A stretch of DNA of 24,701 nt, from the NCBI GenBank assembly GCA_029555925.1, contig JAKPQU010000513.1:1-24701 (forward strand), given 5' to 3'. This stretch comes from Bacillota bacterium (GTDB lineage Bacteria > Eremiobacterota > SpSt-956 > JAKJGF01). The notes beneath the pieces were generated by a model that did no database searches, was not told the origin of the DNA, and saw nothing but the letters and a program-made list of their open reading frames with translations. Position 1 is the first letter of the stretch; every line of letters starts with the position of its first letter. Both the position numbers and the translations under genes were made by a program. Of the stretch, positions 8,218-15,761 are shown piece by piece.

Positions 8218-9309
8218 TCAGATTCCCCTGTCATATATAATTTTTTTTAGCCTGTCATTATTAGCATAGGGACTGTCTATCATGTCAATCATTATAGGTT
8301 GATCTTTTGTGACAGAATTCAACAGTACTTCCCCATACATTAATTCTCTGCACGAAATCTGGCCTTTTTGCAGAGGTATGGCAAGATATATATCACTATC
8401 TATTTTATCGGCAGAAATTATATGCCCTTCCGTTAAATCTTTTTTAGCATATACGCCTCTCACAAGACTGTCAAGATATTTAATTTCCTTCTCTAGGGCA
8501 ATCCTTCTTATGTTACCACTGCCTCCACACATCTCTTTCGCTTTATGAAATGCTTTGAACCATGTATCAATCTGTTCCGGCAGTGAACAGTAGGGAGAAA
8601 CAGGGATGCCGTCCATATCAATATCTATATGTCGTTCAAATGTCCTTGCACCTTTTGCGTAGGCTATCATAATAGAAGAGGTCCAGTCATTATATTCATG
8701 GGTCGATAATCCTATAATATGGTTTGGATAGCGATTTTTTAAGAAATCTATCTGATTTAGCTCTAAATTGCAGTCTTCAGCAGGGTATATGGCAACACAG
8801 TGATTTATGGCAAAAGGAATATGTCTGTTTTCAAAAAAGGTAACCAGATCATCCAGATCTTTTAGAGAAATTCCGCCGGTTGATGCTATTACAGGTTTTT
8901 TTGTTTTTGCTATTTTTTCTATCAAGATCCAGTCATTACTATCAGAACTTGCAATTTTTAGTATTTGGATTCCCAGTTCAACACATATATCAACAGAAGC
9001 TTCATCAAATGGAGTAGCCATTGGTATACAGCTGTTTTTCCTGATGGCATCTACCATTATAGCCAGTTTGTCTTTGGAAATCCTGGTGTCAATCGTCTTT
9101 TTTATATATCTTATATCTGTTCTGTCTATGAAATTTTTATGAATAAAGGTATCTATATCCCTTATTTGAAGTTTTATAGCACCTCTCACATTGTTGAACC
9201 TGACTATTCTTGCAAAATCTTTTATGATTTTTAATCCTCTTTCCAGTTTCCCCCAGTGGTTATTTGCCATTTCCAGTACAAATAATTCGTCAAAGATCTC
9301 TCTATTCAT
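8218..9309 (-). CDS. NeuB-like sialic/ulosonic acid synthase with SAF domain
   Basis: This 363-residue enzyme belongs to the N-acetylneuraminate synthase family, which condenses phosphoenolpyruvate with an aldose to give a 2-keto-3-deoxy acid. Visible in order: LEMANNHWG, IKLQIRD, ATPFDEASVD, LKIASSDSNDW, PVIASTGG, the metal-site NHCVAIYP and a second His in GLSTHE, then FERHIDIDMDGIP. A C-terminal SAF (antifreeze-like) domain follows from about 290. The usual GYSDHT is changed to GLSTHE and the ASGD-type loop to ASSD, so the sugar acceptor may differ from ManNAc. I start at 9307-9309 because AAAGGGGAC lies at good spacing; the ATG 18 nt earlier has none. It overlaps the HAD gene by 8 nt. Confidence 0.88.
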   Translation of the reverse strand: MNREIFDELFVLEMANNHWGKLERGLKIIKDFARIVRFNNVRGAIKLQIRDIDTFIHKNFIDRTDIRYIKKTIDTRISKDKLAIMVDAIRKNSCIPMATPFDEASVDICVELGIQILKIASSDSNDWILIEKIAKTKKPVIASTGGISLKDLDDLVTFFENRHIPFAINHCVAIYPAEDCNLELNQIDFLKNRYPNHIIGLSTHEYNDWTSSIMIAYAKGARTFERHIDIDMDGIPVSPYCSLPEQIDTWFKAFHKAKEMCGGSGNIRRIALEKEIKYLDSLVRGVYAKKDLTEGHIISADKIDSDIYLAIPLQKGQISCRELMYGEVLLNSVTKDQPIMIDMIDSPYANNDRLKKIIYDRGI

Positions 9310-9985
9310 GGTTTTGTCCCCTTTCATTAAATATATTCATAAAGAAAAAATCTTCTATATGTTCAATTGTATAGGTCGGTTTACTATCATATAGAGATTT
9401 TATATCTCCATAGCCTTTTAATAAAGCTACTGAACTGATAGAATTATTATGTGACGCAATAACGTCTGATGGGGTATCGCCAATCATTATGGTTTTCTCT
9501 TCATCCATATTCCATTTTTTTATCAGATGGCCTATTATTTCTGTTTTATTCATTTTTACATGTTCACTGTCAGATGTAACAATATCCAGAAAATATTCTA
9601 TCCTTAATTTTTTTACAATCTTTTTTGTAGGTATGATAGGTTTATTTGTAGCTAAAAACAATTTAATGTTTCCTTCCTTCAACTTTATAAGTAATTCTCT
9701 GACACCGGAATATAAAAAGGTTTTATTATAATCACTGCTATCGTAGCAATTTCTAAAAATCGCTATTATAGATTCTATTTGTTCTTCATTCAAATCAGGA
9801 GATAGTTTTTTTATCATATTATACAACGGTGGGCCTATATCAAACCTGCTAATCTTAATCTCATTAATATTACATACCATGGAATATGCCTTTTGCAGAC
9901 ATATAGCTACATCTTCAACAGAATCAATTAATGTCCCATCGAGATCAAATATTATATTTTCAATAAGACAATTACTCTCAATCAT
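9302..9985 (-). CDS. HAD-IA phosphatase (Gph-like)
   Basis: This 227-residue haloacid dehalogenase-type phosphatase has motif I IIFDLDGTLIDS with D14 and D16. A helical cap domain (about 20-85) follows, then FLATNKP as motif II, and motif IV MIGDTPSDVIAS. These are the features of phosphoglycolate phosphatase and sugar-phosphatase relatives. It sits between the TPP enzyme (ATGA overlap, 4 nt) and the NeuB-like synthase (8-nt overlap), so it is translationally coupled to both. The likely job, by analogy with ulosonic-acid pathways, is to remove the phosphate from a synthase product or precursor; this is inference. Confidence 0.9.
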   Translation of the reverse strand: MIESNCLIENIIFDLDGTLIDSVEDVAICLQKAYSMVCNINEIKISRFDIGPPLYNMIKKLSPDLNEEQIESIIAIFRNCYDSSDYNKTFLYSGVRELLIKLKEGNIKLFLATNKPIIPTKKIVKKLRIEYFLDIVTSDSEHVKMNKTEIIGHLIKKWNMDEEKTIMIGDTPSDVIASHNNSISSVALLKGYGDIKSLYDSKPTYTIEHIEDFFFMNIFNERGQNHE

Positions 9986-11802
9986 TCATAATTACCAGAA
10001 TCCCATACAGGGATTAACATATTTTGCTTGAATTCTTCTCTATCCAGAAATGGATACATATCCTCAAGTGGTTTTGATATAATTTTACCGCCAGGTGTGC
10101 GTTCTGAAGATAGTTTCGGACTGAATATATAGTCAGTCTCAAGGCGAACATCACATATAAAAGATTCATTACTGTCCAGGATTTTTTCTATTTTTTCTTT
10201 TAATGTATCATGATTATCTATTATTTCTGTATTCAATCCATAGGCCTGTCCTAATTTAATTATATCAGGGAATGTGACTCCTGATTTTTCGTTACATGCT
10301 ACATATCTTCCCTGAAAAAAATTATCCTGTGTCTGTTTAATTGATATATAGCCTTTATTGTTAAGGTAAAATATTTTTACGGGAACTCTGTGATGGATTA
10401 CTGTCTGCAGTTCCTGAATATTCATCTGTAAACTCCCGTCACCTGCCAGACATATAACCTTCTTTTTATTCTTTGCAATAGAGGCTCCTATAGAAGCTGG
10501 TAAATCATATCCCATAGATGCACAGCCTGAATTCCAGAGGACTCTCTGTCCTTTTTTAATTTTACCTGCCTGAAAATAAGCTACACTGGCTGTGCCGTTA
10601 CCTGTTACGGCTATATCTCCTTCTTTCATACAGTCGGTAAGTATCTGTATAAAATAGTACGGATGCACTGAATCAGCATTTTTGTATTCCGGAAGAACTA
10701 CAGGATAACGTTTTTTTCTTTCCATACACCATTCTATCCATTTACTGAAATCAGGTAATTGTATATCCTGTAACTGTCTGTCCAGTTCCATAAGGAAATA
10801 TCCGCAATCGGAACATATAGGAATATCAGGTCTTATTGTAGGTTTTTTTAATTCTTTCTCGTCTATATCTACAACTATTTTTTTTGCAGCCCTGGCATAA
10901 CATTCCCAGTTATAGCTGATCTGTCTTATATTATTTCTTGAACCTATGGATAATAACAGATCGGCATTTTGAAGAGCAAAATTCCCTGCTCTATCGCCTA
11001 TTGTTCCTATTCTTCCTGTAAATAAAGGATGATCGGAAGGTATGAGATCACAGCCATTAAAGGAAGACACTACAGGTATCTTTAATTTTTCTATAATCTC
11101 CAGGAATAATTCTTGAGCACCTGCAATCCTTATACCATTACCTGCGAGGAAAACAGGTCTTTCAGATTTTTGTAATAATTTAATCGTTTCTGAGATTTTC
11201 AGATTTATTTCATTATTATTAAATTCAATTTTATCCTCTATCTCATTATAGTCAGGCAGCAATTTTTCATCTATCATTGCTCCCTGTATGTCTAGTGGTA
11301 CATCCAGCCATACAGGTCCCGGTCTCCCATGGGTCGCAATATAAATAGCTTTTTTTAATAGCCTTTTTACTTCTAAAGGATTTTTTATCATAGAAGCAAA
11401 TTTTGTTATAGGCCTTACTATGTCAACTATATTAATTTCCTGGTCACCAAGTTGTCTCAAACCTATTTCTTTACAGTATTCTATACATGTTTCAAATTTT
11501 ACCTGCCCTGATATATAAATGACAGGTACAGAATCAAGCCACTGCCCTATAAGACCTGTTATTGTATTTGTTCCACCGGGACCTGTAGTTACAACCACTG
11601 CAGCAAGCTTTCCGCTGACTCTGGCATATCCTTCCGCTCCTATAGCACAGGCCTGCTCATGGTGATTGCAAATATATTGAATTTCTTTATATTTTCCGAC
11701 AGAGTTATTCAGATGCATGGCACCACCGCCGGAAATCATAAAGATATGCCTTATGCCATATTCTGAGAGATATTTGATTATATAATCAGATACTTTTATC
11801 AT
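9982..11802 (-). CDS. TPP-dependent acetolactate-synthase-like enzyme (YerE-type candidate)
   Basis: This 606-residue protein has the three-domain layout of the acetohydroxyacid synthase family: N-terminal Pyr domain with activating E49 in NHHEQACA, a central domain (about 200-340), and a C-terminal TPP/Mg site GDGS-x22-NNKGY near 454-485. It binds thiamine diphosphate and possibly FAD. Because it is downstream of RfbG and RfbH homologs rather than branched-chain amino-acid genes, I favour a sugar-branching role like YerE, which adds a two-carbon unit from pyruvate to C-4 of a CDP-3,6-dideoxy-4-ketohexose. True acetolactate synthase is less likely, since no small subunit is nearby. AGGAGA lies 6 nt before the start. 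Confidence 0.85.
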   Translation of the reverse strand: MIKVSDYIIKYLSEYGIRHIFMISGGGAMHLNNSVGKYKEIQYICNHHEQACAIGAEGYARVSGKLAAVVVTTGPGGTNTITGLIGQWLDSVPVIYISGQVKFETCIEYCKEIGLRQLGDQEINIVDIVRPITKFASMIKNPLEVKRLLKKAIYIATHGRPGPVWLDVPLDIQGAMIDEKLLPDYNEIEDKIEFNNNEINLKISETIKLLQKSERPVFLAGNGIRIAGAQELFLEIIEKLKIPVVSSFNGCDLIPSDHPLFTGRIGTIGDRAGNFALQNADLLLSIGSRNNIRQISYNWECYARAAKKIVVDIDEKELKKPTIRPDIPICSDCGYFLMELDRQLQDIQLPDFSKWIEWCMERKKRYPVVLPEYKNADSVHPYYFIQILTDCMKEGDIAVTGNGTASVAYFQAGKIKKGQRVLWNSGCASMGYDLPASIGASIAKNKKKVICLAGDGSLQMNIQELQTVIHHRVPVKIFYLNNKGYISIKQTQDNFFQGRYVACNEKSGVTFPDIIKLGQAYGLNTEIIDNHDTLKEKIEKILDSNESFICDVRLETDYIFSPKLSSERTPGGKIISKPLEDMYPFLDREEFKQNMLIPVWDSGNYE

Positions 11803-11811
11803 AAAAATCTC

Positions 11812-12720
11812 CTATTTATCAAAGAGTAAAACGTTTCTATCTATTAAATGTTTATTATTCGAGTACCATTTGTATAATTCCTTTATAGCCTCATCAATAG
11901 CGGTAAATTTTAAATTCTTAATCTCTTTATGTAACAGTGTATTATCACCGCTGTAATCAAGTCCCGTACCCATTTGAGATACGATTACCGGCAAATCCTT
12001 GCCTGATATGTTGATTACTTTTCTGGCAAGACTGTATAGATCTATAGAACAGTCAGGAGTAACATTATAAACCTTATATGCCGGTTTATTTTCTATAAAA
12101 TGCTCCAGAACAGGCATAAGATCATTTATATATAAATAGTCGAAATTTCTATTCTGTTTTATTGTAACAGGTAAATCAAATATTACCTTGCATATGGCAT
12201 TTGAAATAAACCTTATGGCATAGTCCTCATATTTCCCGAAGATTCCGAATATACGAAGCTCAATAATATTATCAACCAGTTCTATAAATCTGGCACATAC
12301 ATATCTGCCGAAGCCATGTTCGTCTACAGGAACATGAAATCCAAAATAATCTTCTTTCATTTTAGGCCGGTAATATCTCATATCATATACAGCACCTGAA
12401 CCCATAACTATCATCTTTTTATAAAGAGTAGAATTATGGACGAGATTAAAAAACATTCTTGTATTGCTATATAGAATATTTGTTGGATCTTTTGCATTAC
12501 GATGACCCGGTTTACATGCCGAATGTATGACTATATCGATATTATTTTCTTTGAAGAAATCTCTTACCTTATGTTCATCCATTAAATCAAGGTCTTTATG
12601 ACTCGGTGCTATTATATTATATTTGCTTGCCAGAAAGGATTCTACAATATTTTTCCCTATAAATCCGCTTCCTCCTGTTACCAGAATATTTCTATGGCTT
12701 TTATCAGATTTTACCGGCAT
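11812..12720 (-). CDS. NAD-dependent epimerase/reductase, extended SDR, catalytic Lys replaced by Arg
   Basis: This 302-residue extended SDR has the dinucleotide motif TGGSGFIG (15-22) and a D-L-D loop after beta-2. The usual Y-x3-K active site reads Y140-VCA-R144; the codon is AGA, one base from AAA Lys. The domain otherwise looks intact (LRIFGIFGKYED, FDYLYINDL). Such proteins reduce or epimerise nucleotide-4-ketosugars. Next to the YerE-like gene, a YerF-like reductase of the branched acetyl group is possible, and paratose/abequose synthase is the alternative. AAAGGAGA gives the start. The gene begins 15 nt after the RfbH stop and ends 9 nt before the TPP gene. Confidence 0.85.
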   Translation of the reverse strand: MPVKSDKSHRNILVTGGSGFIGKNIVESFLASKYNIIAPSHKDLDLMDEHKVRDFFKENNIDIVIHSACKPGHRNAKDPTNILYSNTRMFFNLVHNSTLYKKMIVMGSGAVYDMRYYRPKMKEDYFGFHVPVDEHGFGRYVCARFIELVDNIIELRIFGIFGKYEDYAIRFISNAICKVIFDLPVTIKQNRNFDYLYINDLMPVLEHFIENKPAYKVYNVTPDCSIDLYSLARKVINISGKDLPVIVSQMGTGLDYSGDNTLLHKEIKNLKFTAIDEAIKELYKWYSNNKHLIDRNVLLFDK

Positions 12721-12735
12721 AACATATGTCTCCTT

Positions 12736-14370
12736 TTATATCCGTGGTTTTGATATTTCATCTGAAAAATTTATAAAAGCTGAAATTATATATTCCAGCA
12801 TGTCTGAAGACATGCCCGGATAAACTCCAATCCAGAAGGTATCCTTCATTATTTTATCTGTATTGGACAGGTTTTCTACAATTCTGTATCCTTTGCCTGA
12901 TATTCGCATTTCGTCAAAACATGGATGTTTTGTAAGATTTCCTGCAAAGAGCATTCTTGTCTGTATTCTGTTTTTTTCCAGATATGTTACTATTTCATCT
13001 CTTGTAAAACCAGCCTGTTCTTTTACTGTCAGTAAAAATCCAAACCAGCTCGGGTCAGAATTTTCTGTTTTCTCAGGAAAAATAAATTTATCAGATAGTT
13101 TTTCAAGCCCCTTTCTCAATAAATTCCAGTTCTTCTTTCTTGCCTGAATAAAATCAGGAAGCTTTTTTAGCTGGGCACATCCTATGGATGCCTGAAGATC
13201 TGTTATCTTCAGGTTATAACCCATATGAGAAAAGACATATTTATGATCATATCCGAAAGGTAATTCTCCGAATTGCTGGCTGAAGCGGTTTTGGCAGGTA
13301 TTGTCATGACCTGACATGCACCAGCAGTCTCTGCCCCAGTCACGAAAAGATTCTACAAGTCTTTTTAACTGGCTGTCCTGTGTATATACTGCTCCTCCTT
13401 CTCCCATGGTCATATGATGGGGAGGGTAGAAGCTTGAAGTTCCCAGATGTCCTATTGTGCCTGTATATTTCCATTCTCCCTTATATAAATATTTTGATCC
13501 CAGGGAATCACAGTTATCTTCTATAAGCCAGAGATTATGTCTGTCACAGAAATCTTTCACTTTCTGTAAATCGAAGGGATTTCCCATAGTATGGGCAAGA
13601 AATACGGCTTTTGTTTTTTCAGAGAGTGCTTTTTCGAGCTTACCTGCATCTATATTGTAAGAGGGAAGACTTATGTCCGCAAAAACAGGCACTGCTCCGT
13701 ACTGTATTATCGGTGTTACTGTGGTAGGAAATCCTGCTGCCACTGTGATTACTTCATCACCTTTATTTATTCTTCTTGTGCCCAGTTCTTTTGATGTAAG
13801 AGCCATAAAAGCAAGCAGATTGGCCGATGAACCGGAATTCGTAAGAGAACAGTGTTTTACTCCCAGGAATTCAGCAAATTCATGTTCGAATTTTTCTGCA
13901 TATCTTCCTGCAGTAAGCCAGAAATCGAGAGATGAATCTATGAGATTTATAATTTCTTTTTCGTCAAAAATTCTGCCTCCGTAAGAGATATTATCTCCCT
14001 GATGAAAAGGTTTATCTTTTTTATGTTTTATTTCATAGTGGTTCACTGCTGCATCTATTGCCAGTTCTCTCAGGATTTTTTCAAGGAACTCTTTTTTTAC
14101 GGAAGTAATTTCTTTAAGAATAATATTTTTCGATAGAATATATTTTTTATTTAAATTTAAAAAAGATTGTAATGGTAGTTCCTTGCCTTTGAAAACATCC
14201 TTTGTTAATTCGATTGTTTTATATATTTTTTTATTCTGTGACGTTATAAATAAAAATTCTATATCTCCTGATATATCAGGTTCTGTAATGGCTAAAGCAG
14301 GCCTTGCTTTCCTGCCTGACAGATCTGTAAAGGGAAATGGTATTTTAAAGATTTTGCCTTTATATTTCAT
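12736..14370 (-). CDS. rfbH: Fusion: N-terminal MazF/PemK-like toxin domain + RfbH (CDP-4-keto-6-deoxyglucose 3-dehydrase)
   Basis: One frame encodes two complete domains. Residues ~1-105 are PemK/MazF-like: GKIFKIPFPFTDLSGRKARP, then FLFITSQ; the conserved Arg of RPA and Thr of TSQ are both kept. Residues ~109-544 match full-length RfbH/DdhC (about 437 residues), the PLP/[2Fe-2S] enzyme that removes the C-3 hydroxyl of CDP-4-keto-6-deoxyglucose. The PLP Lys is replaced by His as expected (FYPPHHMTMGEGG), and the Fe-S cysteines are kept as C-x61-C-x1-C-x7-C. The first spacing is 57 in the Yersinia enzyme; a 4-residue insertion explains it. I use the second ATG (14368-14370), 9 nt after AGAGG; the ATG at 14379 touches that site. 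An in-frame GTG at 14044-14046 could give free RfbH. It overlaps the antitoxin gene by 11 nt. Confidence 0.92.
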   Translation of the reverse strand: MKYKGKIFKIPFPFTDLSGRKARPALAITEPDISGDIEFLFITSQNKKIYKTIELTKDVFKGKELPLQSFLNLNKKYILSKNIILKEITSVKKEFLEKILRELAIDAAVNHYEIKHKKDKPFHQGDNISYGGRIFDEKEIINLIDSSLDFWLTAGRYAEKFEHEFAEFLGVKHCSLTNSGSSANLLAFMALTSKELGTRRINKGDEVITVAAGFPTTVTPIIQYGAVPVFADISLPSYNIDAGKLEKALSEKTKAVFLAHTMGNPFDLQKVKDFCDRHNLWLIEDNCDSLGSKYLYKGEWKYTGTIGHLGTSSFYPPHHMTMGEGGAVYTQDSQLKRLVESFRDWGRDCWCMSGHDNTCQNRFSQQFGELPFGYDHKYVFSHMGYNLKITDLQASIGCAQLKKLPDFIQARKKNWNLLRKGLEKLSDKFIFPEKTENSDPSWFGFLLTVKEQAGFTRDEIVTYLEKNRIQTRMLFAGNLTKHPCFDEMRISGKGYRIVENLSNTDKIMKDTFWIGVYPGMSSDMLEYIISAFINFSDEISKPRI

Positions 14371-14575
14371 TCCATACATCCTCTTGTTCTGATGCTAAAA
14401 TAGTTCTGGAAAATTCATTTTCTTCCTGTAATTTCATATAACAGGTGGATTCATTGTCTTTTATTTGAATAAAAGGAAGTATGATTACTTCGACTTTATT
14501 ACCAAGTTCATGAGGAATTTTGATGTTTATAGAACCATCTTCCGAAACATCTCTGACCAATCTTAATGCCTGCAT
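14360..14575 (-). CDS. MazE-like antitoxin (short)
   Basis: A 71-residue protein with an N-terminal strand-rich part (LVRDVSEDGSINIKIPHELG, then VEVIILP) typical of AbrB/DUF2281-type antitoxins. Its acidic C-terminal tail EQEDVWNEI resembles the toxin-binding ends of MazE-type partners. AAAGGA lies about 10 nt before the ATG. It overlaps the MazF-like domain gene by 11 nt, the usual antitoxin-toxin order and spacing. It would bind and neutralise the MazF-like domain, and may bind DNA to autoregulate; both are inferred from the family and position. It stands between rfbG and rfbH, genes that are usually adjacent. Confidence 0.75.
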   Translation of the reverse strand: MQALRLVRDVSEDGSINIKIPHELGNKVEVIILPFIQIKDNESTCYMKLQEENEFSRTILASEQEDVWNEI

Positions 14576-14602
14576 ACTATATCATTCCTTTCAAATATGC
14601 CA

Positions 14603-15688
14603 CTATTGCTTTTTTCTTTTATTACCAGAATATTCCTTTATCTGTTTCAGGCATATTTCTCTTAAATCTTTTCTATCTTTATAGGCTGTTGTCCATTCAA
14701 TGATTTTGTCTATAGCTTCTTCCAGATTCCAGCGTGGATACCACCCGAGTCGAGCTTTTACTTTTGAACAGTCCAGTTTTAGATAATGAGCTTCATGAGG
14801 ATGTCTCCCTTTATCTATTTCGTAGTCTGCTCCATAACCCCATTTCTCACATATGTTTCTTACAATCCACTCTACAGGTTTTGCATCTTTATCTTCAGGG
14901 CCGAAATTCCATCCTTCCGAGTATTTAGAGCCATTTTTATAAAGTTTTTCTGCCAGTAGTATATAACCGCTCAGAGGTTCCAGCACATGCTGCCATGGCC
15001 TTATAGAATTAGGATTTCTTATGATTATTTTTTCTCCCTCAAGTATTGCTCTAATACAATCAGGTATGAGCCTGTCTTTAGCCCAGTCTCCTCCTCCAAT
15101 GACATTTCCCGATCTTGCTGAAGCAAGTCCTACTTTGTGAGATTTATAATCCTTCTGATTGAAAAAGGAGTTTCTGTACGAACTTGTTACGAGTTCCGAA
15201 CAGGACTTGCTGTTTGAATAGGGATCATATCCGCATAAAGGATCATGCTCTCTGTAACCCCAGAGCCATTCTTTATTTTCATAACATTTATCTGTAGTTA
15301 CATTTATGATTGCTCTTACGGTTTTACATTCCCTTACAGCTTCCAGTATATTTACTGTGCCCATGACGTTTATTTCATAGGTCTCAACCGGATTTATGTA
15401 GGATTCTCTCACGATGGGCTGTGCTGCCATGTGGATAACTATATCGGGCTCGGCTTTAATCATTTTTTTCTTCAATGTATCTCTGTCTCTTATATCAGAG
15501 ATTATAGAATTAACGAGTTTATCAATCCGGCATATATTGAATAAAGCCGGTTCTGTCGGAGGATTGAGAGCATAACCTGTTATGTCTGCGCCAAGGGAAG
15601 AAAGCCAGAGAGAAAGCCATGAACCTTTAAAACCTGTATGGCCTGTTAAGAAAATTTTCTTTTTTTTCCAGAAATTTTTGTTTATCAT
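14603..15688 (-). CDS. rfbG: CDP-glucose 4,6-dehydratase
   Basis: This 361-residue extended SDR converts CDP-glucose to CDP-4-keto-6-deoxyglucose, the entry to CDP-3,6-dideoxyhexoses. Diagnostic features: TGHTGFKGSWL (15-25), AAQPIVRESY, TTDKCYENKEW (131-141), and Y157-x3-K161 (YSNSK). Family length is about 360. No Shine-Dalgarno is present: a heptad repeat array ends 7 nt before the ATG at 15686-15688. No promoter is seen, so transcription may continue from nifJ. The expected first gene (glucose-1-phosphate cytidylyltransferase, rfbF/ddhA) is not in the window. The antitoxin gene follows after 27 nt. Confidence 0.96.
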   Translation of the reverse strand: MINKNFWKKKKIFLTGHTGFKGSWLSLWLSSLGADITGYALNPPTEPALFNICRIDKLVNSIISDIRDRDTLKKKMIKAEPDIVIHMAAQPIVRESYINPVETYEINVMGTVNILEAVRECKTVRAIINVTTDKCYENKEWLWGYREHDPLCGYDPYSNSKSCSELVTSSYRNSFFNQKDYKSHKVGLASARSGNVIGGGDWAKDRLIPDCIRAILEGEKIIIRNPNSIRPWQHVLEPLSGYILLAEKLYKNGSKYSEGWNFGPEDKDAKPVEWIVRNICEKWGYGADYEIDKGRHPHEAHYLKLDCSKVKARLGWYPRWNLEEAIDKIIEWTTAYKDRKDLREICLKQIKEYSGNKRKKQ

Positions 15689-15695
15689 AAAATTA

Positions 15696-15761
15696 GTGAA
15701 AAGTGAAAAGTGAAAAGTGAAAAGTGAAAAATTTCACTCTTCACTCTTCACACTTCACTTT
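15696..15761. repeat. GTGANNN heptad array, inverted pair (nifJ/rfbG junction)
   Basis: Five exact GTGAAAA heptads run from 15696 to 15730, then four TCAC-phased heptads at 15734, 15741, 15748 and 15755 face them, so the spacer can fold into a hairpin of about 30 bp. In the minus-strand transcript it would form directly after the nifJ stop and end 7 nt before the rfbG ATG. It could act as an intercistronic stabiliser or a terminator, but a strong U-run is lacking. Confidence 0.9.

Noticed and set aside
14044..14110. The MazF-RfbH fusion as a sequencing frameshift at the A7 run
   Set aside because: Both neighbouring frames close quickly around the run and offer no start for a separate RfbH, and both domains are in frame on either side. 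Not excluded without reads.
15696..15761. Classical intrinsic terminator after nifJ
   Set aside because: The hairpin is AT-rich and lacks a following U-run; kept as a repeat hairpin instead.
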